This document shows positions 46,865 to 55,145 of a DNA stretch of 64,000 bases, piece after piece; the stretch's first letter is position 1; each line of letters begins with the position of its first letter. This DNA comes from Draconibacterium sediminis (GTDB lineage: Bacteria; Bacteroidota; Bacteroidia; Bacteroidales; Prolixibacteraceae): the NCBI RefSeq assembly GCF_000949475.1, contig NZ_JRHC01000001.1, positions 2,540,501 to 2,604,500 on the forward strand. The letters run 5' to 3'. The notes below the pieces were generated by a model that was not told where the DNA came from, searched no databases, and saw only the letters and a list, made by a program, of their open reading frames with translations. The translations under genes were made by a program, and so were the position numbers.

Positions 46865-48754
46865 ATGAAAATATTTCGTAATCCTGTTTTGATCCTGCTT
46901 TTATTTCTTACGTCATGTAGCGAGCCTAAAAGCGAATTTTCGGAAGGACAACTTCCCGACTCAACATTAATTGCCATCCGTGATGGATTTGATACGCGGG
47001 TAGCTGATTTATTCAATGACCAAAAGGGAAAAACGCTTGATGAAACATTCAGGGTAAACTGGAACGAGAGTCTGGCTCATTCCTATCCTCGTACAGCATA
47101 TGCCGCCGTGCAATTTTGGTTGAATGAAAATATCGACTCAGCCAATATTGCTCTTCAGGAATATGGCCAGTATTTTATCGATAAACCCGACGAGAACCGC
47201 ATGAATGTTGGCTGGCATACCGAGATGGCCCTTCGTTTGATTGAAATGTATGGATCAAATGGGAGAAAGTCGCCCGGTCTTTTGAAACCGGAAACAGAAA
47301 GGAAAATCATGGAAGGGATTTGGACCAATGTTAAAGGAGGGATGGGACAAGACCCTGAACAAGTTAATACCATGACCGAAAATTATACGAAGGAATCTGA
47401 AACCTGGTATATTAATTCATCTGAAAACCTGCATGCACAAAGCTTTACTACGAAATGGAATTTTGCATTGCTGGCCAAAGACATGCCCGATTTTAAAGAC
47501 CGCAAATACAATGATGGACACACTGCCTCGTGGCATTACGGGAAATGGACCGAGTACCTGAAAATGTACTTTACAGAACGTGCCAAAAAAGGTTTGTTCA
47601 TAGAAATGATGAGCAGGGATTACAACCATAAAACACTTAAGGGAATGTTCAATATTTACGATTTCTCTCCCGATCCCGAGCTAAAACGGAAAGCAGGCAA
47701 TTACCTCGATCTTTATTTTGCATATTGGGGCGAAGAACAGATTAATGGGGTCTCCGGCGGAGGAAAATCAAGGTTGTACCAGGATGTATCTCCCGGCACT
47801 TCGGAATATGGTTACCTGTTTTTTGGTATGGGTGAAAAACCCCGGTTTGAAACTACGATCATATCAGCAATGACAACAAGCTACCGACCTCCGTTGGTGG
47901 TTTACGATATCGTTTGCGACATTAAAGGCAGGGGGATCTACGAAGTGAGGCAACGTGCCATGGGTTTAGCTGAACCGGGGCATAACTCACCGTCTGAATA
48001 TCGTTTGCGAACCGATTCTGGTGGCATCGTCAGGTATTCCTATTGCACCCCTGATTTTATTATAGGGACTGCCATGTTTGAAGCCCGGCCTTATGAGGAT
48101 TGGGTTATGATCAGTTCACAAAATCAATCGCGCGGGATAATCTTTGCCGACAATACGGAAGCAGGGATACTTCCACAATGTGAGAAAATCAAAAATAACA
48201 GATTGTACAACTCCATGTGGTCGGTTCAGGAAAAAGGAACACAAATTAGCCAGAAGCTGCAAACCAGCAGGGGCGCAGGACGTACAATGGTGTCGTTTTC
48301 GGCGGAAGGACTTCGTGAGCCAATTGAAGACAGTGGTTGGATTTTTACCGAATCGGCAGGGGCTTATGCCGCTGTTCATGTTGTTGAAGGTGCCTATCAA
48401 TGGGAAGAAGTTACCAAAGGCACAAAGGGAAAATGGCTCGTTTGTGCGAATGAATATTCTTCTGTGATTCTTGAAGTTGACCAGAAATCAAACTATAAGT
48501 CTTTCGAAGAATTTCAGAAAAGAATTACCGGTAATGATTTATCGTTTGACGGCAAGGTTTTGAAATACTCCGGTATTTATGGAGATGAATTTGCCTTTTA
48601 TGCCGATTACTCAAAATCTCCTGAAATTAATGGTTTGACTGTGAATTATGCCCCGGCAAAAGTCTACGACAGCCCATATCTTCAATCGGATTGGAACAGC
48701 GGAGTAGTGCAGATTCAAAAAGGTAACAGGGATTTAGTTTTGAATTTTAATTAA
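46865..48754 (+). CDS. Uncharacterised lipoprotein A1, possible new polysaccharide lyase
   Basis: I do not recognise this 629-residue protein. It has a lipoprotein signal (LFLTSC, Cys18). The N-terminal about 360 residues look mostly helical, with repeated helix pairs (HTEMALRLIEMYGSN, KPETERKIMEGIWTNV, YGKWTEYLKMYFTERA) as in (alpha/alpha) toroid lyases and glycosidases. The rest looks beta-rich (YRPPLVVYDIVCD onward). Conserved polar stretches shared with the paralogue at 51992 include SENxHxQSFTT (186-195) and MSRDYNHK (249-256), with His, Asn and Tyr that could form a lyase site. The GH105 gene nearby needs lyase products and no known lyase is present, so a lyase role is proposed as inference. 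Alternatives are a glycosidase or a binding protein. Confidence 0.75.
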   Translation: MKIFRNPVLILLLFLTSCSEPKSEFSEGQLPDSTLIAIRDGFDTRVADLFNDQKGKTLDETFRVNWNESLAHSYPRTAYAAVQFWLNENIDSANIALQEYGQYFIDKPDENRMNVGWHTEMALRLIEMYGSNGRKSPGLLKPETERKIMEGIWTNVKGGMGQDPEQVNTMTENYTKESETWYINSSENLHAQSFTTKWNFALLAKDMPDFKDRKYNDGHTASWHYGKWTEYLKMYFTERAKKGLFIEMMSRDYNHKTLKGMFNIYDFSPDPELKRKAGNYLDLYFAYWGEEQINGVSGGGKSRLYQDVSPGTSEYGYLFFGMGEKPRFETTIISAMTTSYRPPLVVYDIVCDIKGRGIYEVRQRAMGLAEPGHNSPSEYRLRTDSGGIVRYSYCTPDFIIGTAMFEARPYEDWVMISSQNQSRGIIFADNTEAGILPQCEKIKNNRLYNSMWSVQEKGTQISQKLQTSRGAGRTMVSFSAEGLREPIEDSGWIFTESAGAYAAVHVVEGAYQWEEVTKGTKGKWLVCANEYSSVILEVDQKSNYKSFEEFQKRITGNDLSFDGKVLKYSGIYGDEFAFYADYSKSPEINGLTVNYAPAKVYDSPYLQSDWNSGVVQIQKGNRDLVLNFN

Positions 48755-48820
48755 AAAGACTGAATTCCAGATTCAACTTGTCAGATTAATAATTGAATTT
48801 AAACATTAAATAAAACCTAT

Positions 48821-49825
48821 ATGAACCAAAACAGAAAGGAATTTCAAATCACATTTTTGAGCTTATTGATTTTCACCATATTTAGTACAATATCTTTTGC
48901 TCAGAAAACTGACAAACCTGAAATATTCTCTAAAAATAACTTGTCCAGACACGATTTCTTCTATGCCGGTGAAGCAAAAGTGCAGGATATGTACATCGTA
49001 AAAAGTGGGAAGATAGCCTGGGAATATAAAGGTCCAAGAGATCAGGGATACATAGGTGAGATAAGTGATGCGGTGTTGATGAGCAACGGGAATATTTTAT
49101 TTGCCCATCAACGCGGCATAACACTTATAACGCCTGAAAAAAAGGTGCTTTGGCATTATGATACTCCTGAAGGATATGAAACACACACAGCTCAGCCCAT
49201 TGGAGAAAATTATGTAGTGTTTGTGCAAAATGGAAATCCGGCACAGGTTTTTGTAGTAAACATTAAGAATGGAGAAACAGTTAAAAGTTTTGAAGTTCCG
49301 GTAAAAAATCCGAACAATTCACATGGACATTTCAGGCATGCCCGGCTTACGAAAGACGGTACATACATGATAGCACATATGGATTTGGGAAAAGTTATTG
49401 AGTATGATATTGACGGAAACCAGTTATGGTCAATAGATGCGCCAAAAATTTGGTCTGCAGAACCCCTTAAAAACGGGAATATTTTGCTTTGTGGCAACGA
49501 TCGTTGGATACGGGAAGTGAACAGACAAGGGAAAGTTATATGGGATTTTAAATTGGATGATTACCCGCAGTACAACATGAAAAAACCACAAATTGCCACA
49601 CGGCTTACGAATGGGAATACCATAATAAATGATTGGTTTAGCGATTGGGGAGATACATTAGATTTAAAGAATCCTCCAATTCAAGCCATAGAAGTTACAC
49701 CAGACAGAGAAGTTATTTGGGTTTTACAATCGTGGGAAAATCCAAATTTAGGGCCGTCAACTACCATTCAGGTGCTGAACGAAAATAGCATTCCAGAAAA
49801 CAGGCATTTTGGACCATTCAAATAA
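48821..49825 (+). CDS. PQQ-like beta-propeller protein, exported
   Basis: This 334-residue protein has a Sec signal (LLIFTIFSTISFAQ). Blade-like repeats with a W at the end recur: GKIAWEYKGP, KVLWHYDTPE, GNQLWSIDAP, GKVIWDFKLD and REVIWVLQSW, which is the pattern of PQQ-type beta-propellers. A strongly polar segment, NSHGHFRHARLTKDGTYM, lies in the middle. No catalytic role is known for the family in glycan loci; binding of glycan or a partner is plausible. A link to arylsulfotransferase-type propellers was considered but is not supported by a clear motif. It lies between the two unknown lipoproteins, 6 bp before the second FG-GAP gene. Confidence 0.8.
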   Translation: MNQNRKEFQITFLSLLIFTIFSTISFAQKTDKPEIFSKNNLSRHDFFYAGEAKVQDMYIVKSGKIAWEYKGPRDQGYIGEISDAVLMSNGNILFAHQRGITLITPEKKVLWHYDTPEGYETHTAQPIGENYVVFVQNGNPAQVFVVNIKNGETVKSFEVPVKNPNNSHGHFRHARLTKDGTYMIAHMDLGKVIEYDIDGNQLWSIDAPKIWSAEPLKNGNILLCGNDRWIREVNRQGKVIWDFKLDDYPQYNMKKPQIATRLTNGNTIINDWFSDWGDTLDLKNPPIQAIEVTPDREVIWVLQSWENPNLGPSTTIQVLNENSIPENRHFGPFK

Positions 49826-49831
49826 ACTAAA

Positions 49832-51979
49832 ATGAGAAAAAATCCTAAAAATTATAGTCTAACGTTTGTCTTTTTTACCGGTATTTCGGGAAACCGATTT
49901 TCGCAGCAGGGCTTGTTCGAACAGCATATTCAAAAAGATTATATAAAAAAAAGAAACCCTTGGAGTTTAGTATTCAATACTTTCATTATTCTGTTTTCTC
50001 TGGGTTTCATCTCCTTGAATGCTTACGCTCAATTAGAGGGAGGAAGTGTTATTCCCGCCGGAGGAGAAGGTAATTACGGCGTTATTGACGGAGCTGCCAG
50101 TGGAACAGCCGATGTTTATGGAAATGGTCCGTATGACCTGTTTGTGGGCTTGCGGACTCTCTACCCGTTCGAACGTTTTGATGCCTATGGCACGCCTGTT
50201 TACGGAGAAAAAGTAACGGTCAATTCTCCCAATTCAGGAGGCTATGTCTTTCAGCACACCAACGGGGAAATATACGCGCTGTCATATTCAAATAATCTAA
50301 TTCAGCTGCTATCCTTTGACCGGAGTTTGTTGGAATTCAAAACAATTGCCAGTCATAAAGTTGACAAAATGAGTGGCAGCCTAACTGGTTTTATCGACAA
50401 ACAAGACAAGCTTCACGTGTTTCATGTGAGCAACGACGATACAAAAATAACCGATGCAGGTGACAGAGCTCCGTTCCCAGGTTCGCGCAGTTCCCGAAAT
50501 AAAGACGACGTTCCTTATCACCATCAGAAAGAATACAATGCATACGACGGAGCGGGTCTTGCCAAAAATCCATCCTGGTATTCCCGTGGACCACGGCTTT
50601 TTCATGCGCAATTCTCCGACATAAAAATGACTACGCTGGATAAAAATGAACCTGTTGATGTGGATAGCCGAAATTGTTATTTCAAGTTTGGAAGCAGGGG
50701 ACTTACCATGGCCATTTACAACAGCGAAACAAATATTCCACAAGTTGTTGGGGCTAATCAGACAGGACTCACACGGGTATTCCAAAATATTTCAACTGAT
50801 GGGGTAGAGATTAATGAAGTACGATACGTTGTTGACGCAACTCCCGAACATGTAATCCTTCGTCATCCGGTTATTCATCCCAATGTAAAGACCATTACAA
50901 ATCCCAAAAACGGACTTTCTGATTTATTGATTGGCGACACCGGGCGTTTGTGGTTTTACCCGCTAAAAGGGATGCTGAAAGACAACACACCCATTTATGG
51001 CGAACCAAGACTGGTGTTAAGTAAATCTTCTGACATTTTATGTGGAAGGTTACCGGTAATTTCTCCCGGAGATGTTGATGATGATGGTTTGGTCGATTTT
51101 CTCGTGGGAAATGATGTGGGGGAATTGCTTTTTGTGAAAAATATTGGTTCGAAGAAAGCACCCGAATTTGCCAACCCTGTCCCAATTCTTGTTGACGGAA
51201 AAACTTTTCAAATTCGCGCCGGGTATCAGGGGTCAGTTCAGGGACCTCCCGAAGCCAACTGGGGATATACCTGCCCAACACTTTACGACTGGAATAATGA
51301 CGGGAAACTGGATATTGTAATGAACAGTATTTTGGGCGATATCGTAACTTTTATTCAAATAGAAAGTGAAGGAGACCGCCCTGCTTTTTCCGAAATGAAA
51401 AAAATATTCTGTGAAGGTCTGGATTTGCATTTATCGTGGCGCACACAACCCGGCGTAACAACCTGGGGGGGCGAAACCGAACCCTGCATAATAGCCAACG
51501 ACGAGAACAACGAATTCAGATGTTTTTACCAAATCGACATTCAAAATGTGGTGAGGGGTGATGTGCTGAGGCTGGAAACCGGCGAAGCAATCCGGGCCCA
51601 CGATAAACGTTTTGTAGGGCAGTGGGGACGTTCTAAAATTGTTCCGGTTGACTGGGACGAGGATGGAAATATTGACCTGATGGTTGGCACAAGCAGGGCG
51701 CAGTCGATACCCGGGCCAGGCGGAATGCCTGACAATCTGGAAGGAAATGAACGGCAAGCATGTGTACTATTTATGAAAAATGTTGGCACAAACGCCAAAC
51801 CTGTATTCGAATATCCTGTAAGAATAAAATATAAAGAAGAAGCCATTAAACTCGGAACCCACAGTTGTTCTCCTGCTCCTGTTGATTTGGGGCGCGGAGT
51901 TCTGGACTTGGTGGTTGCCCGCGAAAAAGGGACATTGATGTATTACAACCGTGAAAACCTAAGTTCAACTAAAAAATAA
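49832..51979 (+). CDS. FG-GAP/VCBS-repeat propeller protein, paralogue of 34775 gene
   Basis: This protein has 715 residues if the ATG at 49832 is used. About 48 residues precede a hydrophobic signal-like stretch (LVFNTFIILFSLGFISLNAYAQ), so the true start may be later or non-ATG. After the signal, EGGSVIPAGGEGNYGV opens a region with fewer clear repeats. From about 400 onward DVDDDGLVD, DWNNDGKLD and DWDEDGNID type calcium sites appear. The segment AGYQGSVQGPPEANWGY (about 462-478) parallels AGKNGSIQGPAEEKWGY in the 34775 protein. Function is unknown; it may bind or cleave glycan. It is followed after 12 bp by the second unknown lipoprotein. Confidence 0.85.
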   Translation: MRKNPKNYSLTFVFFTGISGNRFSQQGLFEQHIQKDYIKKRNPWSLVFNTFIILFSLGFISLNAYAQLEGGSVIPAGGEGNYGVIDGAASGTADVYGNGPYDLFVGLRTLYPFERFDAYGTPVYGEKVTVNSPNSGGYVFQHTNGEIYALSYSNNLIQLLSFDRSLLEFKTIASHKVDKMSGSLTGFIDKQDKLHVFHVSNDDTKITDAGDRAPFPGSRSSRNKDDVPYHHQKEYNAYDGAGLAKNPSWYSRGPRLFHAQFSDIKMTTLDKNEPVDVDSRNCYFKFGSRGLTMAIYNSETNIPQVVGANQTGLTRVFQNISTDGVEINEVRYVVDATPEHVILRHPVIHPNVKTITNPKNGLSDLLIGDTGRLWFYPLKGMLKDNTPIYGEPRLVLSKSSDILCGRLPVISPGDVDDDGLVDFLVGNDVGELLFVKNIGSKKAPEFANPVPILVDGKTFQIRAGYQGSVQGPPEANWGYTCPTLYDWNNDGKLDIVMNSILGDIVTFIQIESEGDRPAFSEMKKIFCEGLDLHLSWRTQPGVTTWGGETEPCIIANDENNEFRCFYQIDIQNVVRGDVLRLETGEAIRAHDKRFVGQWGRSKIVPVDWDEDGNIDLMVGTSRAQSIPGPGGMPDNLEGNERQACVLFMKNVGTNAKPVFEYPVRIKYKEEAIKLGTHSCSPAPVDLGRGVLDLVVAREKGTLMYYNRENLSSTKK

Positions 51980-51991
51980 AAAGCAGCAATT

Positions 51992-53887
51992 ATGAGAATT
52001 TCAGTCTTTGTAATATATAGTTTGATTCTTTCCTGTTTGTTTTCCTGCAATACAAATAATGTTGTGAAAAATGAGCAATTACCCGATTCAACCCTAATTG
52101 CCATCCGCGATGGATTTGACACCCGGGTTGCAGCGTATTTTGAAGAACAAAAAGATATCCCACTTTCAATGTGGAAAAGTTCGGGTTGGAATGAACCTCA
52201 ACGTCATTCGTATCCACTCATTGAATATGCCACCGTAAATTTAATGTTTCATCAGAATATCGATTCTGCGAATACTGCACTTGTTGAATATGCCGATTAT
52301 TTTATAAACGACCCGGAAAAGATTCTGCACAGAGACCATTTTCACTGGCATTCGGAAATGGCACTTCGTTTGATCGAATTTTTTGGTACGAATGGAATCA
52401 AAACAGCAGGTTTGATAAAACCTGAGACTGAAAACAAATTATTTGAAGCTGTATGGCTTTATGCAAAGCGCCGGCAGGAAGATCAGGTGGGAGCCAATAC
52501 CAAAGCCGAGGCCGATCATGAGATCTCAAATACCTGGTATATTTACGAGTCGGAAAACCACCATTCGCAGAGCTTTACCACGCTCTGGCACTTTTCGAAA
52601 TTAATAAAAGACCGCCCTGGTTTTCAAGACCGCAAGTACGACGATGGAAGAACGGCCCGGCAGCATTTTGAAAGTTGGAACGAGTACCTCAAAATCTATT
52701 TTGCCGAACGCGCTAAAAAGGGTATTTACGTGGAAATCATGAGCCGCGACTACAACCACAAATCGGTAAAAGGAATGTTTAATGTTTACGATTTTACAAC
52801 CGATCCGGAACTGAAAAGAAAAGCAGAATATTACATCAATTTATATTTTACCTACTGGGGCCAGGAGCAAATTGACGGCATTGCCGGAGGGGCAAAATCG
52901 AGGTTGTACCAGGACATCAACCAGGGAACTTCGGAATACGGATATTTGTTTTTTGGAATTGGCGAAAAGCCACATTTCCAAAGTGTTTTGCTAAGTGCGA
53001 TGACAACTACCTATCGTCCTCCGTTGGTTGTGGTCGATATTGTTTGCGACCGAAAAGGACGTGGCGTTTATGAAGTGAAACAACATCCGCTTGGCCTGGC
53101 AAAAGACGGGGAATACGGGCCGCCCGTTTACCACATGCGGACGGATTATGGCGGTATTTTGCGTTATTCGTATTGTACTCCCGATTTTGTGATCGGAACC
53201 TGCATGTACGAAGCCCGCCCACGTGAAGACTGGACTTTGATCAGTTCGCAAAACCGGTCACATGGGGTGATTTTTGCCGGACATGAAAATGCTGCAATAC
53301 TTCCGCAATGTGAAAAAACGGCCAGCAACAGAGCATACAATTCGCAATGGTCGGTTCAACAAAAAGGAACACTTATATGTCAGAAACTGGAAACCAATCA
53401 AAGAGCAGGACGTTCCGTGGTTTGGTTTTCGGGAGAGGGACTTGGAAACCCGATTAAAGAAGGAAATTGGATTTTTACAGAATCGGAGGGGGCTTATGCT
53501 GCGGTATGCGTTGTAGACGGTGGATTTACCTGGGAAGAGGAACCCGGGCGAACCAAAGGGAAATGGTTGGTTTGTGAGAAGGAATATTCTCCGGTTATCC
53601 TTGAAGTCGATCAGAAGTCAAACTACAAATCATTTGAGGAATTCCGGTCAAAAGTGAAGGGGAATCAATTATCTTTTGAGAATAATATTCTGAAATATAA
53701 AGGCATTTATGATGATGAATTTACCTTTTATACGGATTACTCAAAATCTCCTGAGATAAATGGCGAAACTGTAAATTATGCTCCGGAAAAAGCTTATGAC
53801 AGTCCTTTCTTAAAAGCCGAATGGAACAATGGTGTAGTGAAGATTCAGAAAGAAGAACGACAGTTGGTTCTAAATTTTAACGAATAA
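51992..53887 (+). CDS. Uncharacterised lipoprotein A2, close paralogue of A1
   Basis: This 631-residue lipoprotein (LFSC, Cys19) is a clear duplicate of the protein at 46865. Long stretches are near identical, for example QLPDSTLIAIRDGFDTRVA, ERAKKG(L/I)(F/Y)(I/V)E and MSRDYNHK, and the DNA over the start of the mature region is also similar. It keeps SENHHSQSFTT, so a His follows the Asn directly here. The predicted layout is the same: helical N-terminal region, beta-rich C-terminal region. The neighbour downstream is GH105 (39 bp). Two copies may cover different sulfation states or cut sites. A lyase role is inferred, not shown. Confidence 0.75.
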   Translation: MRISVFVIYSLILSCLFSCNTNNVVKNEQLPDSTLIAIRDGFDTRVAAYFEEQKDIPLSMWKSSGWNEPQRHSYPLIEYATVNLMFHQNIDSANTALVEYADYFINDPEKILHRDHFHWHSEMALRLIEFFGTNGIKTAGLIKPETENKLFEAVWLYAKRRQEDQVGANTKAEADHEISNTWYIYESENHHSQSFTTLWHFSKLIKDRPGFQDRKYDDGRTARQHFESWNEYLKIYFAERAKKGIYVEIMSRDYNHKSVKGMFNVYDFTTDPELKRKAEYYINLYFTYWGQEQIDGIAGGAKSRLYQDINQGTSEYGYLFFGIGEKPHFQSVLLSAMTTTYRPPLVVVDIVCDRKGRGVYEVKQHPLGLAKDGEYGPPVYHMRTDYGGILRYSYCTPDFVIGTCMYEARPREDWTLISSQNRSHGVIFAGHENAAILPQCEKTASNRAYNSQWSVQQKGTLICQKLETNQRAGRSVVWFSGEGLGNPIKEGNWIFTESEGAYAAVCVVDGGFTWEEEPGRTKGKWLVCEKEYSPVILEVDQKSNYKSFEEFRSKVKGNQLSFENNILKYKGIYDDEFTFYTDYSKSPEINGETVNYAPEKAYDSPFLKAEWNNGVVKIQKEERQLVLNFNE

Positions 53888-53926
53888 TTACAAATAAAAA
53901 CAATACTTGAATTAAAACTAAAAACT

Positions 53927-55063
53927 ATGAAGTCATTCAGATTACCTGTATTATTTACCATTTTTTTAACCCTCTCACTTTTCTCGTGCCAGCCGAAAGG
54001 CGACAAAGCACCCGGTTCAAAATACTTTAGCGATTGGCCGGAAGGGGCATCACCTGAAGAAGTGGGCAAAAAGCTATCTGAAAACTTCCTGGCACGTAAA
54101 TTTCATTTTCAGGAAGGACGTTTCGGACGTCTTGTTTATCCCGAGGTTTGCGCATGGTACGGGGCACTGGAAGTGGCACACTTAACAGATGATGCTGCAC
54201 TCCGCGAAAAGCTGATTCGCCATTACGACCTGTTTTTAACTGATGAGGGAAGTAAATACATTGTTGACAGGGCTCATGTTGATTATCGGGTTACAGGGGT
54301 TATTCCGCTCGAAATTTATATTCAAACGAAGGACGAGAAATACCTCAACGATGGTATTCACTGGGCCGATGCACAGTGGGATGAACCAACCGAAGACGGA
54401 GTTACCCGCGAAGCACGTTACTGGGTCGATGATATTTATATGATATCGGCCTTGCAGGTGGAAGCTTACCGGGCAACCGGAGATTTAAAATACCTCGATC
54501 GTGCCGCACTTACAACCGCAACTTATTTGGATAAACTACAGGAACCAAACGGACTGTTTCACCATGCTGAAGATTCACCGTTCTTTTGGGGACGAGGCAA
54601 TGGTTGGTACGCAGCCGGAATGGCCGAATTGTTAAGCGAATTGCCGGAGGACAATCAATATTACGACCGGGTAATGAGTGGCTATTTAACCATGATGGAG
54701 TCGCTTTTAAAATACCAGAGCGAAGAAGGTTTGTGGCGGCAATTGGTTGACAAAGAAGAATCGTGGCTCGAGACTTCTGGAACCGGAATGTTTGCTTTTG
54801 CGATGGTAACCGGAGTAAAAAATGGATGGCTGGAAGCCGATGTATATGGACCGGCAGCACGCAAAGCATGGCTTGCCCTTGTCAGCCGAATTGATGAAGA
54901 AGGAAACGTTCAGGATGTGTGTGTTGGAACCAACAAAGCCTTTAAAGAAGTTGGTCCTGATCTGGATAAACAACTGGAATTTTACATTGGCCGAGACCGC
55001 GATACCGGCGATCTGCACGGACAGGCACCTGTATTGTGGACGGCAATGGCCATGTTAAAGTAA
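53927..55063 (+). CDS. GH105 unsaturated glucuronyl/rhamnogalacturonyl hydrolase, lipoprotein
   Basis: This 378-residue lipoprotein (LSLFSC, Cys21) has the (alpha/alpha)6 barrel of GH105. The catalytic Asp is expected in RYWVDDIYM (Asp168 or Asp169), and FFWGRGNGWYAAGM (219-232) matches the substrate-binding block of YteR-like enzymes. GH105 hydrates the C4-C5 double bond of an unsaturated uronic acid left by a polysaccharide lyase, releasing the keto sugar. This is strong evidence that a lyase works in this locus. In ulvan and pectin systems this enzyme follows the lyase step. The A2 gene precedes it and a six-hairpin-type gene follows after 82 bp. Confidence 0.93.
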   Translation: MKSFRLPVLFTIFLTLSLFSCQPKGDKAPGSKYFSDWPEGASPEEVGKKLSENFLARKFHFQEGRFGRLVYPEVCAWYGALEVAHLTDDAALREKLIRHYDLFLTDEGSKYIVDRAHVDYRVTGVIPLEIYIQTKDEKYLNDGIHWADAQWDEPTEDGVTREARYWVDDIYMISALQVEAYRATGDLKYLDRAALTTATYLDKLQEPNGLFHHAEDSPFFWGRGNGWYAAGMAELLSELPEDNQYYDRVMSGYLTMMESLLKYQSEEGLWRQLVDKEESWLETSGTGMFAFAMVTGVKNGWLEADVYGPAARKAWLALVSRIDEEGNVQDVCVGTNKAFKEVGPDLDKQLEFYIGRDRDTGDLHGQAPVLWTAMAMLK

Positions 55064-55145
55064 TTGAAAGCGATAGCTTCCACATATCCTGTTGCCCTTA
55101 TTCACAGAATCCGGCAACTTTAAAACTTGAATTGATATCAGATTT

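Noticed and set aside
46865..48754. Direct assignment of the unknown lipoproteins to heparinase II/III
   Set aside because: The helical-then-beta layout is similar, but none of the heparinase II/III signature blocks was seen. Only a fold-level analogy is kept.
48821..49825. Assignment of the propeller protein as an arylsulfotransferase
   Set aside because: Propeller-type repeats are present, but no catalytic motif of that family could be pointed to.
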